Of a DNA stretch of 64,000 nt, positions 56,589 through 64,000 are shown piece by piece. The stretch is from an uncultured Muribaculaceae bacterium (GTDB lineage Bacteria; Bacteroidota; Bacteroidia; Bacteroidales; Muribaculaceae). Positions within the stretch are counted from its first letter, which is position 1. Every line of letters starts with the position of its first letter. A program made the translations under genes and the position numbers. The notes beneath the pieces were generated by a model, which saw only the letters and a program-made list of their open reading frames with translations, was not told the origin of the DNA and made no database searches. The DNA lies in assembly GCA_948788915.1 (NCBI GenBank), contig CAQFOZ010000001.1, positions 1 to 64,000 of the forward strand. Reading direction: 5' to 3'.

Positions 56589-57830
56589 ATGAAAATTAAC
56601 AAAATATTATTACTCTCTTTTATATTATTGACCGGTGTATTATCCGGTTGCGGAGATCCTGAGAAAGAACCCCAGGTCGGAACTGAGGTTACAAATGTTA
56701 CGCTTATATATGCAGTGAACCACAATAATCTTGCATCTGATTTAATTCAGAACAGAAATCAGATTCTGAATGCTGCCTCCTCTTTCAATCCGATAACAGA
56801 CAAAGTGTTGCTTTACAGTTATGAGAGTGGGGGATGCACACTAAAGGAACTTATTTATGGCTCTTCCGGGCCGGAATTTAATGTAATAAAAAACTATGAA
56901 AAGGGTGTACTGTCTACGACACCAGACAGGATAACAGAGGTAATTGAATATGTGGCTGCCGCCTATCCGGCATGCGATAAGACTCTTTTTTTATGGGGGC
57001 ACGGTCTGGGTCCGGTGAATCCGTCAAAATATTCCCATCTTCCTGCAGATCCTGTGCAGAAATCGAGTCTGAGGAGTACTAAAGATGATATTTTATTTTC
57101 GTTTGGAGGAGAATATATTGATGATATCTCCGGGAAAATGGATTATATTGATCTTGACAAGTTGTCCGAATCGATACCTTCCGGTATGTTCCGTACCATA
57201 TGGTTTGACTGTTGCTATATGTCTTCAATTGAGGTGGCATATCAGCTGCGCAATAAATGTCGCTATTTTGTAGCATATCCTACTGAAATATATCGGGATG
57301 GATTGCCGTATCATAAGGTGCTTCCATATACTGTCGGGGAAACACCGGATCTTGTTTACACTGCAAAGGAGTTATTTGATTTGTATAATACCAAAGGTTA
57401 TGCTGTTACTGTATCTGTAATGGATCTGTCTAAAATTGAACAGTTTGCTGAATCGGTAAAGGATTACGTCTCAAAACTTGAGAAAGAACCTGACTTTACG
57501 AATATTGTGAATTATTCCCGTCTTACGATGCCTCGTCCAAATTCATCAGTCAAGCATCCTTATTATGATCTGATCGGATGGTTGAGAAAGGGTGCCGATA
57601 ACAGCCCTGAACTGAGATCCAAATTTAATGCGTTAAAATCAGCATATAACAATATGATGATATACACGGCTTCCGGGACAAGGGATTTTAATGGTCATAT
57701 TATTGATCCTGAAGGTTATTTCGGTATCAGTTTTTATCCATATAACAATGATAATTCACAGCGTGACAACTACTATCACAAACTCGATTGGTGGCAAGAC
57801 GTAGCCTGTCATTATGGCTGGCTTAAGTAA
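56589..57830 (+). CDS. Clostripain-family (C11) cysteine peptidase lipoprotein
   Basis: When started at 56589 the protein has 413 residues with a lipoprotein signal (lipobox LSGC, Cys about 21). The C11/caspase-fold dyad is visible as His in LFLWGHGLG (about 138) and Cys in IWFDCCYMSSIEVAYQL (about 205), where the family has D-x-C-x-M-x-x-x-E. Such peptidases prefer Arg or Lys at P1, and Bacteroides members can process secreted proteins. The frame upstream to 56508 lacks signal character. The substrate is unknown. Confidence 0.87.
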   Translation: MKINKILLLSFILLTGVLSGCGDPEKEPQVGTEVTNVTLIYAVNHNNLASDLIQNRNQILNAASSFNPITDKVLLYSYESGGCTLKELIYGSSGPEFNVIKNYEKGVLSTTPDRITEVIEYVAAAYPACDKTLFLWGHGLGPVNPSKYSHLPADPVQKSSLRSTKDDILFSFGGEYIDDISGKMDYIDLDKLSESIPSGMFRTIWFDCCYMSSIEVAYQLRNKCRYFVAYPTEIYRDGLPYHKVLPYTVGETPDLVYTAKELFDLYNTKGYAVTVSVMDLSKIEQFAESVKDYVSKLEKEPDFTNIVNYSRLTMPRPNSSVKHPYYDLIGWLRKGADNSPELRSKFNALKSAYNNMMIYTASGTRDFNGHIIDPEGYFGISFYPYNNDNSQRDNYYHKLDWWQDVACHYGWLK

Positions 57831-57916
57831 AGCATCTGTATGTGGAAATACAAAATTATAGTGTCATTGATGCGTGTCTAAATTTTATTAATGTATAATA
57901 CCTTTATTACTTTCTT

Positions 57917-59017
57917 ATGATCTTATTGCAGACGGATATTCCGGTAGTTCCGATTCCTGAAACAATTCAGGATACTACTTCTTGGTTTTCAGAACTTAAA
58001 GGCCTTGGATTTGACGAGGCCATTACAAAGATTGCAAACGGCCTTGTTAGTTTCGGCTTTAAATTATTGATTGCCATTTTTGTATTTTACTTAGGCAGGT
58101 TTATTATACGTAAGTTGTATAAAGGTACTTTAAATGTCATGACAAAACGAAGGATGGATCCTTCTCTTACAACTTTTGTTTTGTCTTTGATAAAGATGGT
58201 TCTCTATTTTATTTTGATAATTACCATAATTGGTATTTTAGGAATAGAGACCAGTAGTTTTCTTGCATTGTTTGCCTCTGCCGGTGTCGCTATAGGTATG
58301 GCATTGAGCGGAACATTGCAGAACTTTGCAGGAGGGGTATTGATTCTTCTACTTAAACCGTACAAAGTTGGAGACTATATTGAGACTCAAGGTTATTCCG
58401 GCACAGTTAAATCCATCCAGTTGTTCTCAACCGTCATTAATACCGTTGACAATAAGGCTATTATTATTCCAAACGGAGGTCTGTCAACAGGAACTATTAA
58501 TAATTATTCTCTTGAAAGCTATCGTAGGGTTGACTGGAATATTGGCCTTTCTTACGATACAGATTATGCAAAGGCGAAGGAAGCAATTCTTGCAATGCTT
58601 TTTGAAGACGATAGAATTGTAAAGGAATATATAGAAGATGATAAGGATTATGTAGATAATGTAGATTCGTATGATGATGGAAATGCGGAATCAGAGAAGG
58701 AAAAGAATCATAATGTATTTTCTAAAGTAAAAAGAAAGGTTAAGCATCGTAAGACGGCTATTCACCAAAGCCTTACAGAGGATATTGTTATGAACGCTGC
58801 TATACCTCAGAAATTAAATCGTGCTCCGTTTGTAGGCCTTAGCGAAATGGGTGATTCAAGTATTACTATCACTGTTAGAGCCTGGACTCATTCATCAAAT
58901 TATTGGCCTTTGTTCTTCCATTTTAATGAGCGTTTTTATAAGGAATTGCCGGAGAAAGGATTCTCTTTCCCGTTCCCTCAGCTCGATGTCCATTTAAATA
59001 GCATGAATAATAATTGA
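57917..59017 (+). CDS. MscS-family mechanosensitive channel
   Basis: The 366-residue protein has three N-terminal helices. The third is the pore helix with the Ala/Gly pattern (AGVAIGMALSGTLQNFAGGVLILL, about 118-141 by position), followed by the MscS beta domain (KPYKVGDYIE...GTV). The C-terminal alpha/beta domain is interrupted by a roughly 60-residue charged insert (about 235-295) with an acidic half and a basic half. It releases osmolytes on hypo-osmotic shock. It lies 86 bp after the peptidase gene. Confidence 0.93.
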   Translation: MILLQTDIPVVPIPETIQDTTSWFSELKGLGFDEAITKIANGLVSFGFKLLIAIFVFYLGRFIIRKLYKGTLNVMTKRRMDPSLTTFVLSLIKMVLYFILIITIIGILGIETSSFLALFASAGVAIGMALSGTLQNFAGGVLILLLKPYKVGDYIETQGYSGTVKSIQLFSTVINTVDNKAIIIPNGGLSTGTINNYSLESYRRVDWNIGLSYDTDYAKAKEAILAMLFEDDRIVKEYIEDDKDYVDNVDSYDDGNAESEKEKNHNVFSKVKRKVKHRKTAIHQSLTEDIVMNAAIPQKLNRAPFVGLSEMGDSSITITVRAWTHSSNYWPLFFHFNERFYKELPEKGFSFPFPQLDVHLNSMNNN

Positions 59018-59057
59018 TTCTTAAATATCAATTCGTGTTAAATTCAAACTCTCTAAG

Positions 59058-59783
59058 ATGCTGACAGATGAAGATCGCATAAGATATTCACGTATGATAT
59101 CCGTGCAGGAGATTGGTACAGAAGGAGTTGTCCGTTTAAAAAACGCCCGTGTATTGATTGTTGGTGCAGGTGCTCTCGGGTCTCTTTGTGCCATGTATCT
59201 TGCCGGAACGGGAGTAGGAGAGCTTACTGTCACTGATTTTGACACAATAGATATATCAAATCTTCCACGTCAGTTGTTTTATACCACATGCGAGACGGGT
59301 GAATATAAGGCCAGGATTCTTGAAGGAAGGATGACTGCATTGAATCCCGATTGTAAAGTCACTGCTCTTACGAATATGGTTACTGTCGGCAATGCCGAAA
59401 AACTGTTTAAGGATTACGATTTTATTGTTGATGCAACTGACAATCCGGCTTCAAAATATAATACAGACAAAGTCTGTCAGAAACTTGGCAAACATTATTG
59501 TATTGGAGGGGTATCCGGCTTCAGAGGTCAGGTGATGAGCAGTGGCCCTGGTTATGTGTCTTACTCAGATGTTTTTTCTCCCGAAGGTGTGTGTGCCGGT
59601 ATTACTCCATGCAGCGTATCAGGTGTCGTGGGGCCTGCCGCCGGGGTTATTTCCTGTATACAGGCTTCAGAAGCAATAAAGCATATCACCGGTACCGGTG
59701 ATATGCTTTACAATAAGTTGTATTCTATAGATCTGGCTACGATGCAAAGCAACCTGTTTATCCACAGTGCCAATATTTCCTGA
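59058..59783 (+). CDS. thiF: ThiF/MoeB/HesA-family adenylyltransferase
   Basis: The 241-residue E1-like enzyme has the nucleotide-binding loop VLIVGAGALGSLCAMYLAGTGVG (about 30-52 by position), the arginine pair NLPRQLFY, the Asp-loop VDATDNPASKYN and a Cys in TPCSVSGVVGPAAGV matching the sulfur-transfer Cys region of ThiF. It lacks the paired CxxC zinc motifs of classical ThiF/MoeB. No thiF is present in the thi cluster 22 kb away, so it probably activates ThiS, though MoeB-type function is not excluded. Its 3' end overlaps the convergent glutamine synthetase gene by 26 bp. Confidence 0.85.
   Translation: MLTDEDRIRYSRMISVQEIGTEGVVRLKNARVLIVGAGALGSLCAMYLAGTGVGELTVTDFDTIDISNLPRQLFYTTCETGEYKARILEGRMTALNPDCKVTALTNMVTVGNAEKLFKDYDFIVDATDNPASKYNTDKVCQKLGKHYCIGGVSGFRGQVMSSGPGYVSYSDVFSPEGVCAGITPCSVSGVVGPAAGVISCIQASEAIKHITGTGDMLYNKLYSIDLATMQSNLFIHSANIS
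59687..59720. repeat. Perfect 34-bp palindrome inside the thiF 3' end
   Basis: Every base from 59687 to 59720 pairs symmetrically about 59703/59704 (centre ACCGGTACCGGT, ends TAAAGC/GCTTTA). It is translated within thiF about 65 bp before the stop. It is well placed to be a transcription terminator for glutamine synthetase, whose stop is 38 bp away on the other strand, and perhaps a bidirectional one. Confidence 0.75.
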
Positions 59784-61260
59784 CTTCTGCAAGCATCAGC
59801 TCTCTATTGTCTCCAATTTTGCTGCGTAAATCAGAGTCCTTGAAACTGCGTAGATCCTTAATAATGCCATTGATCATATTGGGATGGAAGATATCGCTCT
59901 TTTCAAAAAGTTTTCTGTCTTTTTCAAGAGCTTCTGCGGATGCTTCGCAGCTATCCGGTAATCCTTTAAGATCTGCAACCTTCTTGTTGTTTTCTTCATT
60001 GTGGATATTGACACTGACATATAGCTCGTCAGCTCTGCGGAGAGCATCTTTCATTTCGAATCCATCCCGGGCGGCCACACACATGGCGGCCATTAGAAGA
60101 TAGATATCCGCAGATCCGTCAGCACTTCTGAGTTCGACAGTTTGTTTGTCAGGAATTGTAATATATGGTTTCTCCAACGGGTTGACCTGGCTGCACATCT
60201 CTTTTTCTCCTGTCCATCCTAATGGAACGCGGATAAGTACAGACCTGTTTCTGTCTCCCCAGCATATCGATGTCGGAGCTTCCTGATGCGGAACAAGTCG
60301 AAAATAGCTCGTCGGCACCTTATTGCCGAATGCTGTTATTGCTTCAGCATGTTCAAGTATCCCGACAATAGCTTTCTTTGCAGTTTCGCTTAGTGAACCA
60401 TCTGTATTCATCATCATGTTTTTATTTCCATCCATGATTTTAAAATGAATGTGGAGCCCGCTACCGGCTTTGCCGGCTGTGATTTTGGGTGCAAAAGTCA
60501 CATCATACCCTTTTTTCATACCCAGATTTCGGATTATCCATTTTGCAAGCATCAGGTTGTCTGCTGCCTGCTGAGCCGGTATCGGAAGAAACTCAATCTC
60601 GTTCTGTTCGTAAGTCTTGCCATTAATGGTGAAGTTTCCTACTTCATTATGTCCGTATTTTATTTGGCCTCCTGCTTGGGCTATCAGACTCATACACTCC
60701 ATTCTGAAGTCATTGAATTTCGCAAACGGAGCAGATTCGTGATATCCTTTCTGGTCTGTAGCAGAAAACAGAGAAGTGTCGTCAGCGATAACATAGTATT
60801 CCAGTTCTCCCATGGCATAAAATTCCATTCCTGTGGTTTCACGGAAAGACTTGCATGCTTTATGAAGAGTGAATTCCGGTGATGAGGGCATTGGTTCTCC
60901 GTCTTTGTTAAAGAACGAAGCAAGCATTGTTAGTGTAGGTATCTCGGCAAAAGGATCTACAAAAGCTGTGGAATACCTTGGAATTACGTATAGGTCACTA
61001 TTTCCGGCTTCGATGAACGGGAAAAGGCTTGAACCATCCACACGCTCACCAAACGTGAGGATTGTTTCAAGATACTCCTGAGAATTTATTACAAAATTCA
61101 AGGTCTTCAGTCGATTGTCATTAGCCGGATACATAAAATTAACCATCCGTATCCCATTTTCTTTGATAAAACGAATTATATCAATTTTGCAAAATTGATC
61201 GGGAGATTTACCTAAGTATTGCACCACTTTGTTGGGGCATAGTGTTACAGAATCATTCAT
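59758..61260 (-). CDS. Glutamine synthetase family protein (GlnA type I-like)
   Basis: With ATG at 61260 the protein has 500 residues. Glutamine synthetase elements are visible: ELEYYV (metal Glu), HNEVGNFTINGKTYEQNEIEF, the GSGLHIHFKI ammonium/metal loop, PTSICWGDRNRSVLIRVP and the RSADGSADIYLLMAAM C-terminal motif (by position about 390). The frame could open at TTG 61269, but ATG is preferred. No adenylylation tyrosine motif like that of proteobacterial GlnA is obvious. It may be the biosynthetic enzyme or a GS-like gamma-glutamyl ligase. It converges on thiF. Confidence 0.85.
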   Translation of the reverse strand: MNDSVTLCPNKVVQYLGKSPDQFCKIDIIRFIKENGIRMVNFMYPANDNRLKTLNFVINSQEYLETILTFGERVDGSSLFPFIEAGNSDLYVIPRYSTAFVDPFAEIPTLTMLASFFNKDGEPMPSSPEFTLHKACKSFRETTGMEFYAMGELEYYVIADDTSLFSATDQKGYHESAPFAKFNDFRMECMSLIAQAGGQIKYGHNEVGNFTINGKTYEQNEIEFLPIPAQQAADNLMLAKWIIRNLGMKKGYDVTFAPKITAGKAGSGLHIHFKIMDGNKNMMMNTDGSLSETAKKAIVGILEHAEAITAFGNKVPTSYFRLVPHQEAPTSICWGDRNRSVLIRVPLGWTGEKEMCSQVNPLEKPYITIPDKQTVELRSADGSADIYLLMAAMCVAARDGFEMKDALRRADELYVSVNIHNEENNKKVADLKGLPDSCEASAEALEKDRKLFEKSDIFHPNMINGIIKDLRSFKDSDLRSKIGDNRELMLAEVRKYWHCG

Positions 61261-61314
61261 TTCAATCAATTGGTATTAGATAAAACATATTTATTCACAC
61301 TATAATGGTGAAAT

Positions 61315-61346
61315 TAAGTAAGTGTTCAAATTTGAATACTTACTTA
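61315..61346. promoter_or_regulatory. 32-bp near-perfect palindrome in the glutamine synthetase leader
   Basis: Positions 61315-61346 form a palindrome with a single mismatched pair (61324/61337), centred on TTCAAATTTGAA. It lies just downstream of the candidate transcription start of glutamine synthetase, about 55-85 bp before the ATG. It is probably an operator, less likely an RNA hairpin. Confidence 0.6.
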
Positions 61347-61353
61347 TTATGAG

Positions 61354-61361
61354 CAAAGATA
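61354..61361 (-). promoter_or_regulatory. -7 box of the glutamine synthetase gene
   Basis: The minus strand reads TATCTTTG, an exact TAnnTTTG match, so transcription would begin at about the edge of the 32-bp palindrome. Confidence 0.5.
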
Positions 61362-61381
61362 TAAAATTTATTGATTAGAAA

Positions 61382-62140
61382 CTAATTCACATAGTAAACT
61401 CTTACCTGGCCAATCGGCAGTTTGCCTACAAGATAAAGCGGGATATGTTCAGATCCGGTTGATATCCAAGAATCCATATCATCGCTTGACTTCTTTTTCC
61501 CATCTGTCGTGAAATTGAATTGTATGTGAAATGCCTCACGGTGTGTGCCATTGCGCAGCTGAATCCGTTCTTTCCCCAGATTGCGGATAGTTATGGTTTC
61601 TGATTTGGATCCGGAGAATACGGTTGCCTTAATCTCTTTGCCTGGCGCGAGGGATGAATAATTGATTTGTCGGAGGTAATAAAACACAGAGAGCATATCG
61701 TAGACCGGTCCGGATGCTGTAAGTGTTTTTGAAGATTCACTTATTTCACCTTTCTCATTCTTTTTGAATCTGTTACATATTCCTGTTACCGTACTTCCGG
61801 AGTATTTGTATGTAACGTCATCAAGCCCGTATTTACCCTTTTCATGTGCAATCTTTATGTAGCGCAAGGGTTTTAGATCTGATATCCGTAGAGTCCCTTT
61901 TAGGGTGTCTCTTACCTGGTAAAATTTGTCTGCCCATGGTTTTGTTTTAGCGGCAAGCATCAGATTATAGTTGTCTCCGTTATTTCGCAATGATAATGTG
62001 GCTTCACCGGCATCCTTGTGAATAATACCCCATTTGTAGGTGATGACATAGTGAAGATCCTCGTTTTTAAATGTTCCTGCAGATGTGTTGAAAATGATAT
62101 TAGACAATATCGACAGTATAATAACAATGTGCTTTCTCAT
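61382..62140 (-). CDS. DUF3108-domain exported protein
   Basis: The 252-residue protein has a signal peptide (cleavage around residue 21). It then matches the DUF3108 pattern: an N-terminal YVITYKWGIIHKDAGEATLSL strand pair (about 31-51), a central VYDMLSVFYYLRQI segment and the C-terminal HIPLYLVGKLPIGQVRVYYV. The family is periplasmic and of unknown function. It lies downstream of trxA, separated by the trxA terminator. Confidence 0.85.
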   Translation of the reverse strand: MRKHIVIILSILSNIIFNTSAGTFKNEDLHYVITYKWGIIHKDAGEATLSLRNNGDNYNLMLAAKTKPWADKFYQVRDTLKGTLRISDLKPLRYIKIAHEKGKYGLDDVTYKYSGSTVTGICNRFKKNEKGEISESSKTLTASGPVYDMLSVFYYLRQINYSSLAPGKEIKATVFSGSKSETITIRNLGKERIQLRNGTHREAFHIQFNFTTDGKKKSSDDMDSWISTGSEHIPLYLVGKLPIGQVRVYYVN

Positions 62141-62161
62141 AAAACAATAGTTTCTTAAAAA

Positions 62162-62191
62162 ACGGGAATACTTAAAGAAAAGTACTCCCGT
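62162..62191 (-). terminator. Terminator after trxA
   Basis: A 12-bp stem with one mismatch (62162-62173 with 62180-62191) is followed on the minus strand by TTTTTT. Confidence 0.85.
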
Positions 62192-62223
62192 TTATCAAAT
62201 TAAGGTTTCAGTCTTGAAACATT

Positions 62224-62520
62224 TTAGTAATATTTTTCCAACTCCTGTTCAAGTTGGGTCTCGCGGTGTACTCCAACACTCCGCCATTTTGTCTCGCCAT
62301 CCTTGAAGATCATAAGTGTCGGAACCGAACGCACGTTATATTTTACGGCGAGATCTTGGTTTTTATCGATGTCAATTTTTATTATCCGAGCCTTGTCTCC
62401 TATTTTTGCATGAAGGTCTTCAAGTATCGGATGCATCATCTGACACGGTCCACACCATGTTGCAAAGAAATCAACGAGAACAGGTTTTTCTGATTTGATG
62501 ATATCTTCAAAATTTTCCAT
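62224..62520 (-). CDS. trxA: Thioredoxin
   Basis: The 98-residue protein is a minimal thioredoxin fold with active site WCGPC (about 22-26) and the cis-proline segment RSVPTLMIFKDG. There is no signal peptide, so it is a cytosolic disulfide reductase. It lies 17 bp after clpB and is probably co-transcribed with it, linking proteostasis and redox repair. Confidence 0.95.
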   Translation of the reverse strand: MENFEDIIKSEKPVLVDFFATWCGPCQMMHPILEDLHAKIGDKARIIKIDIDKNQDLAVKYNVRSVPTLMIFKDGETKWRSVGVHRETQLEQELEKYY

Positions 62521-62537
62521 AGTTTCAATATTTAATT

Positions 62538-64000
62538 TTAATTTTTAAAAACAAGCTGATCATCCTCCCTGTCAATAATGATGGGATGCTCTCTGTCGAC
62601 TTTTTGTGCTAGAATATCTTTTGACAGCTGATTTAGCACAAGTCTTTGGATTGTTCGTTTCACTGGACGTGCCCCAAATTCCGGATCATAGCCATCTTCG
62701 GCAAGCAGGTCAAGTGCATCTTTTGTGATGTCAAGTGTAATGCCATTGGATGCAAGCATTTTCTTAACGCTGCTGACCTGAAGTTCAACGATCTTGAGTA
62801 TCTCCTTTTTGTCAAGAGGAGTAAACATTACAGTCTCATCAATACGATTTAGGAATTCCGGTCTGATTATCTGTTTCAGACGTTCCATCACGTCTTGTTT
62901 TGTTGATAATATTATATTCTGTTTCTCATCTTCTTTCTTGTCGTTGAAACCATCAAAATTCTGACGAATGATATCTGACCCCATATTGGATGTCATTATG
63001 ATAATAGTATTTTTGAAATTGATGAAACGTCCTTTGTTGTCTGTTAGACGTCCGTCATCAAGAACTTGAAGAAGAATATTGAACACATCCGGATTAGCTT
63101 TCTCTATCTCATCGAACAATACGACACTGTAAGGCTTACGTCGTACTGCCTCTGTCAATTGTCCACCCTCTTCGTATCCAACATATCCCGGAGGCGCTCC
63201 TACAAGTCGGGAAACGCTATGCTTTTCCATATATTCCGACATGTCAATACGTGTCATCATGTCTTCGTCATCAAAAAGATATTCGGCCAAGGCTTTGGCA
63301 AGTTCAGTTTTACCTACTCCTGTGGTTCCAAGGAAAATAAATGATCCTATTGGTCTTCGTGGGTCGTTAAGTCCGGCTCTTGAACGTCTTACGGCATCAG
63401 ATACAGCTTTGATAGCTTCTTCCTGACCTACAACACGATGGTGAAGCTCTTCTTCGAGATGCAATAGTTTTTCCTTTTCACTTTGAGCCATTTTTTTGAC
63501 GGGAATACCGGTCCAGCGGCTAACAACCTCTGCAATGTCTTCAGCGTCAACTTCTTCTTTAATCATGGCCCCTTCTCCCTGAAGTTCTTTTAACTTCTTC
63601 TGGATGGCTATGTTCTCATCTTCTTTTTGTTTGATGCTTGAATACCTGATTTCTGCGACTTTTGCATAATTGCCTTCACGTTCAGCTTTGTCAGCTTCAT
63701 AGTTTAGCTGTTCGATATCAATCTTATTTTGTTGTATTTTATTGATCTCATTTTTCTCGGCCTGCCATTTGGCACGTAAAGCCTTTTCTGTGTCACGCAA
63801 ATTTGCAAGCTCCTCATCTATCTCTTTCAGTTTGTATTCATCATTCTCTCGTTTGATGGCTTCACGCTCAATCTCAAGTTGTTTTATCTTTCTTGATGCT
63901 TCGTCGAGAGCTTGTGGCTGTGAATCCATTTCTAGTCTGAGCTTAGATGCGGCTTCATCTATAAGATCAATTGCTTTGTCCGGAAGAAAACGATCCGTTA
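62538..64000 (-). CDS. clpB: ATP-dependent chaperone ClpB (partial, C-terminal part)
   Basis: The gene continues beyond the window end. The visible 487 codons start in the end of nucleotide-binding domain 1 (TDRFLPDKAIDLIDEAASKL) and contain the coiled-coil M domain. They then contain the second AAA+ domain with Walker A GTTGVGKTELAKAL, Walker B VVLFDEIEKA, sensor and the ClpB C-terminal domain. The M domain marks it as the disaggregase ClpB rather than ClpA or ClpC. An internal Met at 63929 is not the true start. Confidence 0.95.
   Translation of the reverse strand, partial: TDRFLPDKAIDLIDEAASKLRLEMDSQPQALDEASRKIKQLEIEREAIKRENDEYKLKEIDEELANLRDTEKALRAKWQAEKNEINKIQQNKIDIEQLNYEADKAEREGNYAKVAEIRYSSIKQKEDENIAIQKKLKELQGEGAMIKEEVDAEDIAEVVSRWTGIPVKKMAQSEKEKLLHLEEELHHRVVGQEEAIKAVSDAVRRSRAGLNDPRRPIGSFIFLGTTGVGKTELAKALAEYLFDDEDMMTRIDMSEYMEKHSVSRLVGAPPGYVGYEEGGQLTEAVRRKPYSVVLFDEIEKANPDVFNILLQVLDDGRLTDNKGRFINFKNTIIIMTSNMGSDIIRQNFDGFNDKKEDEKQNIILSTKQDVMERLKQIIRPEFLNRIDETVMFTPLDKKEILKIVELQVSSVKKMLASNGITLDITKDALDLLAEDGYDPEFGARPVKRTIQRLVLNQLSKDILAQKVDREHPIIIDREDDQLVFKN

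Overview
This 64 kb window reads as chromosome of a Bacteroidales bacterium, most likely a Muribaculaceae-like gut species (inference). Supporting signs are a 2,461-residue SprA type IX secretion translocon, secreted proteins ending in type IX-like C-terminal sorting domains, a BspA-type leucine-rich-repeat protein, promoters of the Bacteroidetes form (TTTG about 20 nt upstream of TAnnTTTG), A-rich leaders without clear Shine-Dalgarno sites, and a tRNA with no encoded CCA. No phage, CRISPR array or complete insertion sequence is visible; the mobile traces are two copies of a roughly 182-bp MITE and a family of small hairpin repeats.

Layout. 0.1-6.9 kb (minus): a tripartite RND efflux operon (adaptor, pump, outer-membrane channel) followed by an LpxA-like acyltransferase. 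7.1-10.8 kb (minus): recR-GNAT-rsfS-ftsH, divergent from ruvA-sprA (10.9-18.9 kb). 18.9-20.9 kb: an AspT/YidE-type transporter and tRNA-Ala(GGC). 21.0-23.5 kb (minus): a membrane-anchored MurF-like ligase with an alpha/beta hydrolase. 23.5-26.6 kb: an accessory patch with MITE copy 1, a membrane-protein remnant, hairpin repeats, a BspA-like gene, and a GC-rich non-coding stretch that looks like a structured RNA. 26.6-37.3 kb (plus): recJ-recQ, then plsC and a thiamine cluster thiD-thiS-tenI-thiE-thiG-thiC-thiH ending in a terminator; sodB follows. 38-40.3 kb (minus): an ABC exporter operon with a YtrA-type GntR repressor and a 40-residue membrane peptide. 40.4-42.6 kb (minus): a GH36 alpha-galactosidase.

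42.7-56.4 kb is a glycerol-3-phosphate/glycerophosphodiester locus. It holds a HAD-IIA phosphatase and GlpT, anaerobic dehydrogenase GlpABC, MITE copy 2, a type IX-exported hypothetical protein and two tandem exported metallophosphoesterases on the minus strand, and a divergent DeoR/GlpR-type regulator plus a glycerophosphodiester phosphodiesterase on the plus strand. Together they suggest a route from glycerophospho-headgroups outside the cytoplasm to import and oxidation of glycerol-3-phosphate. The rest carries a clostripain-like lipoprotein, an MscS channel, thiF (22 kb from the other thi genes) converging on and overlapping glutamine synthetase, a DUF3108 protein, thioredoxin and the 3' part of clpB.

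The observations most worth following are the candidate structured RNA upstream of the BspA gene, a perfect 34-bp palindrome inside the end of thiF, a new-looking N-terminal module (HHGYY...TLNCW...LIMPME) shared by two neighbouring secreted proteins, and the MITE pair.
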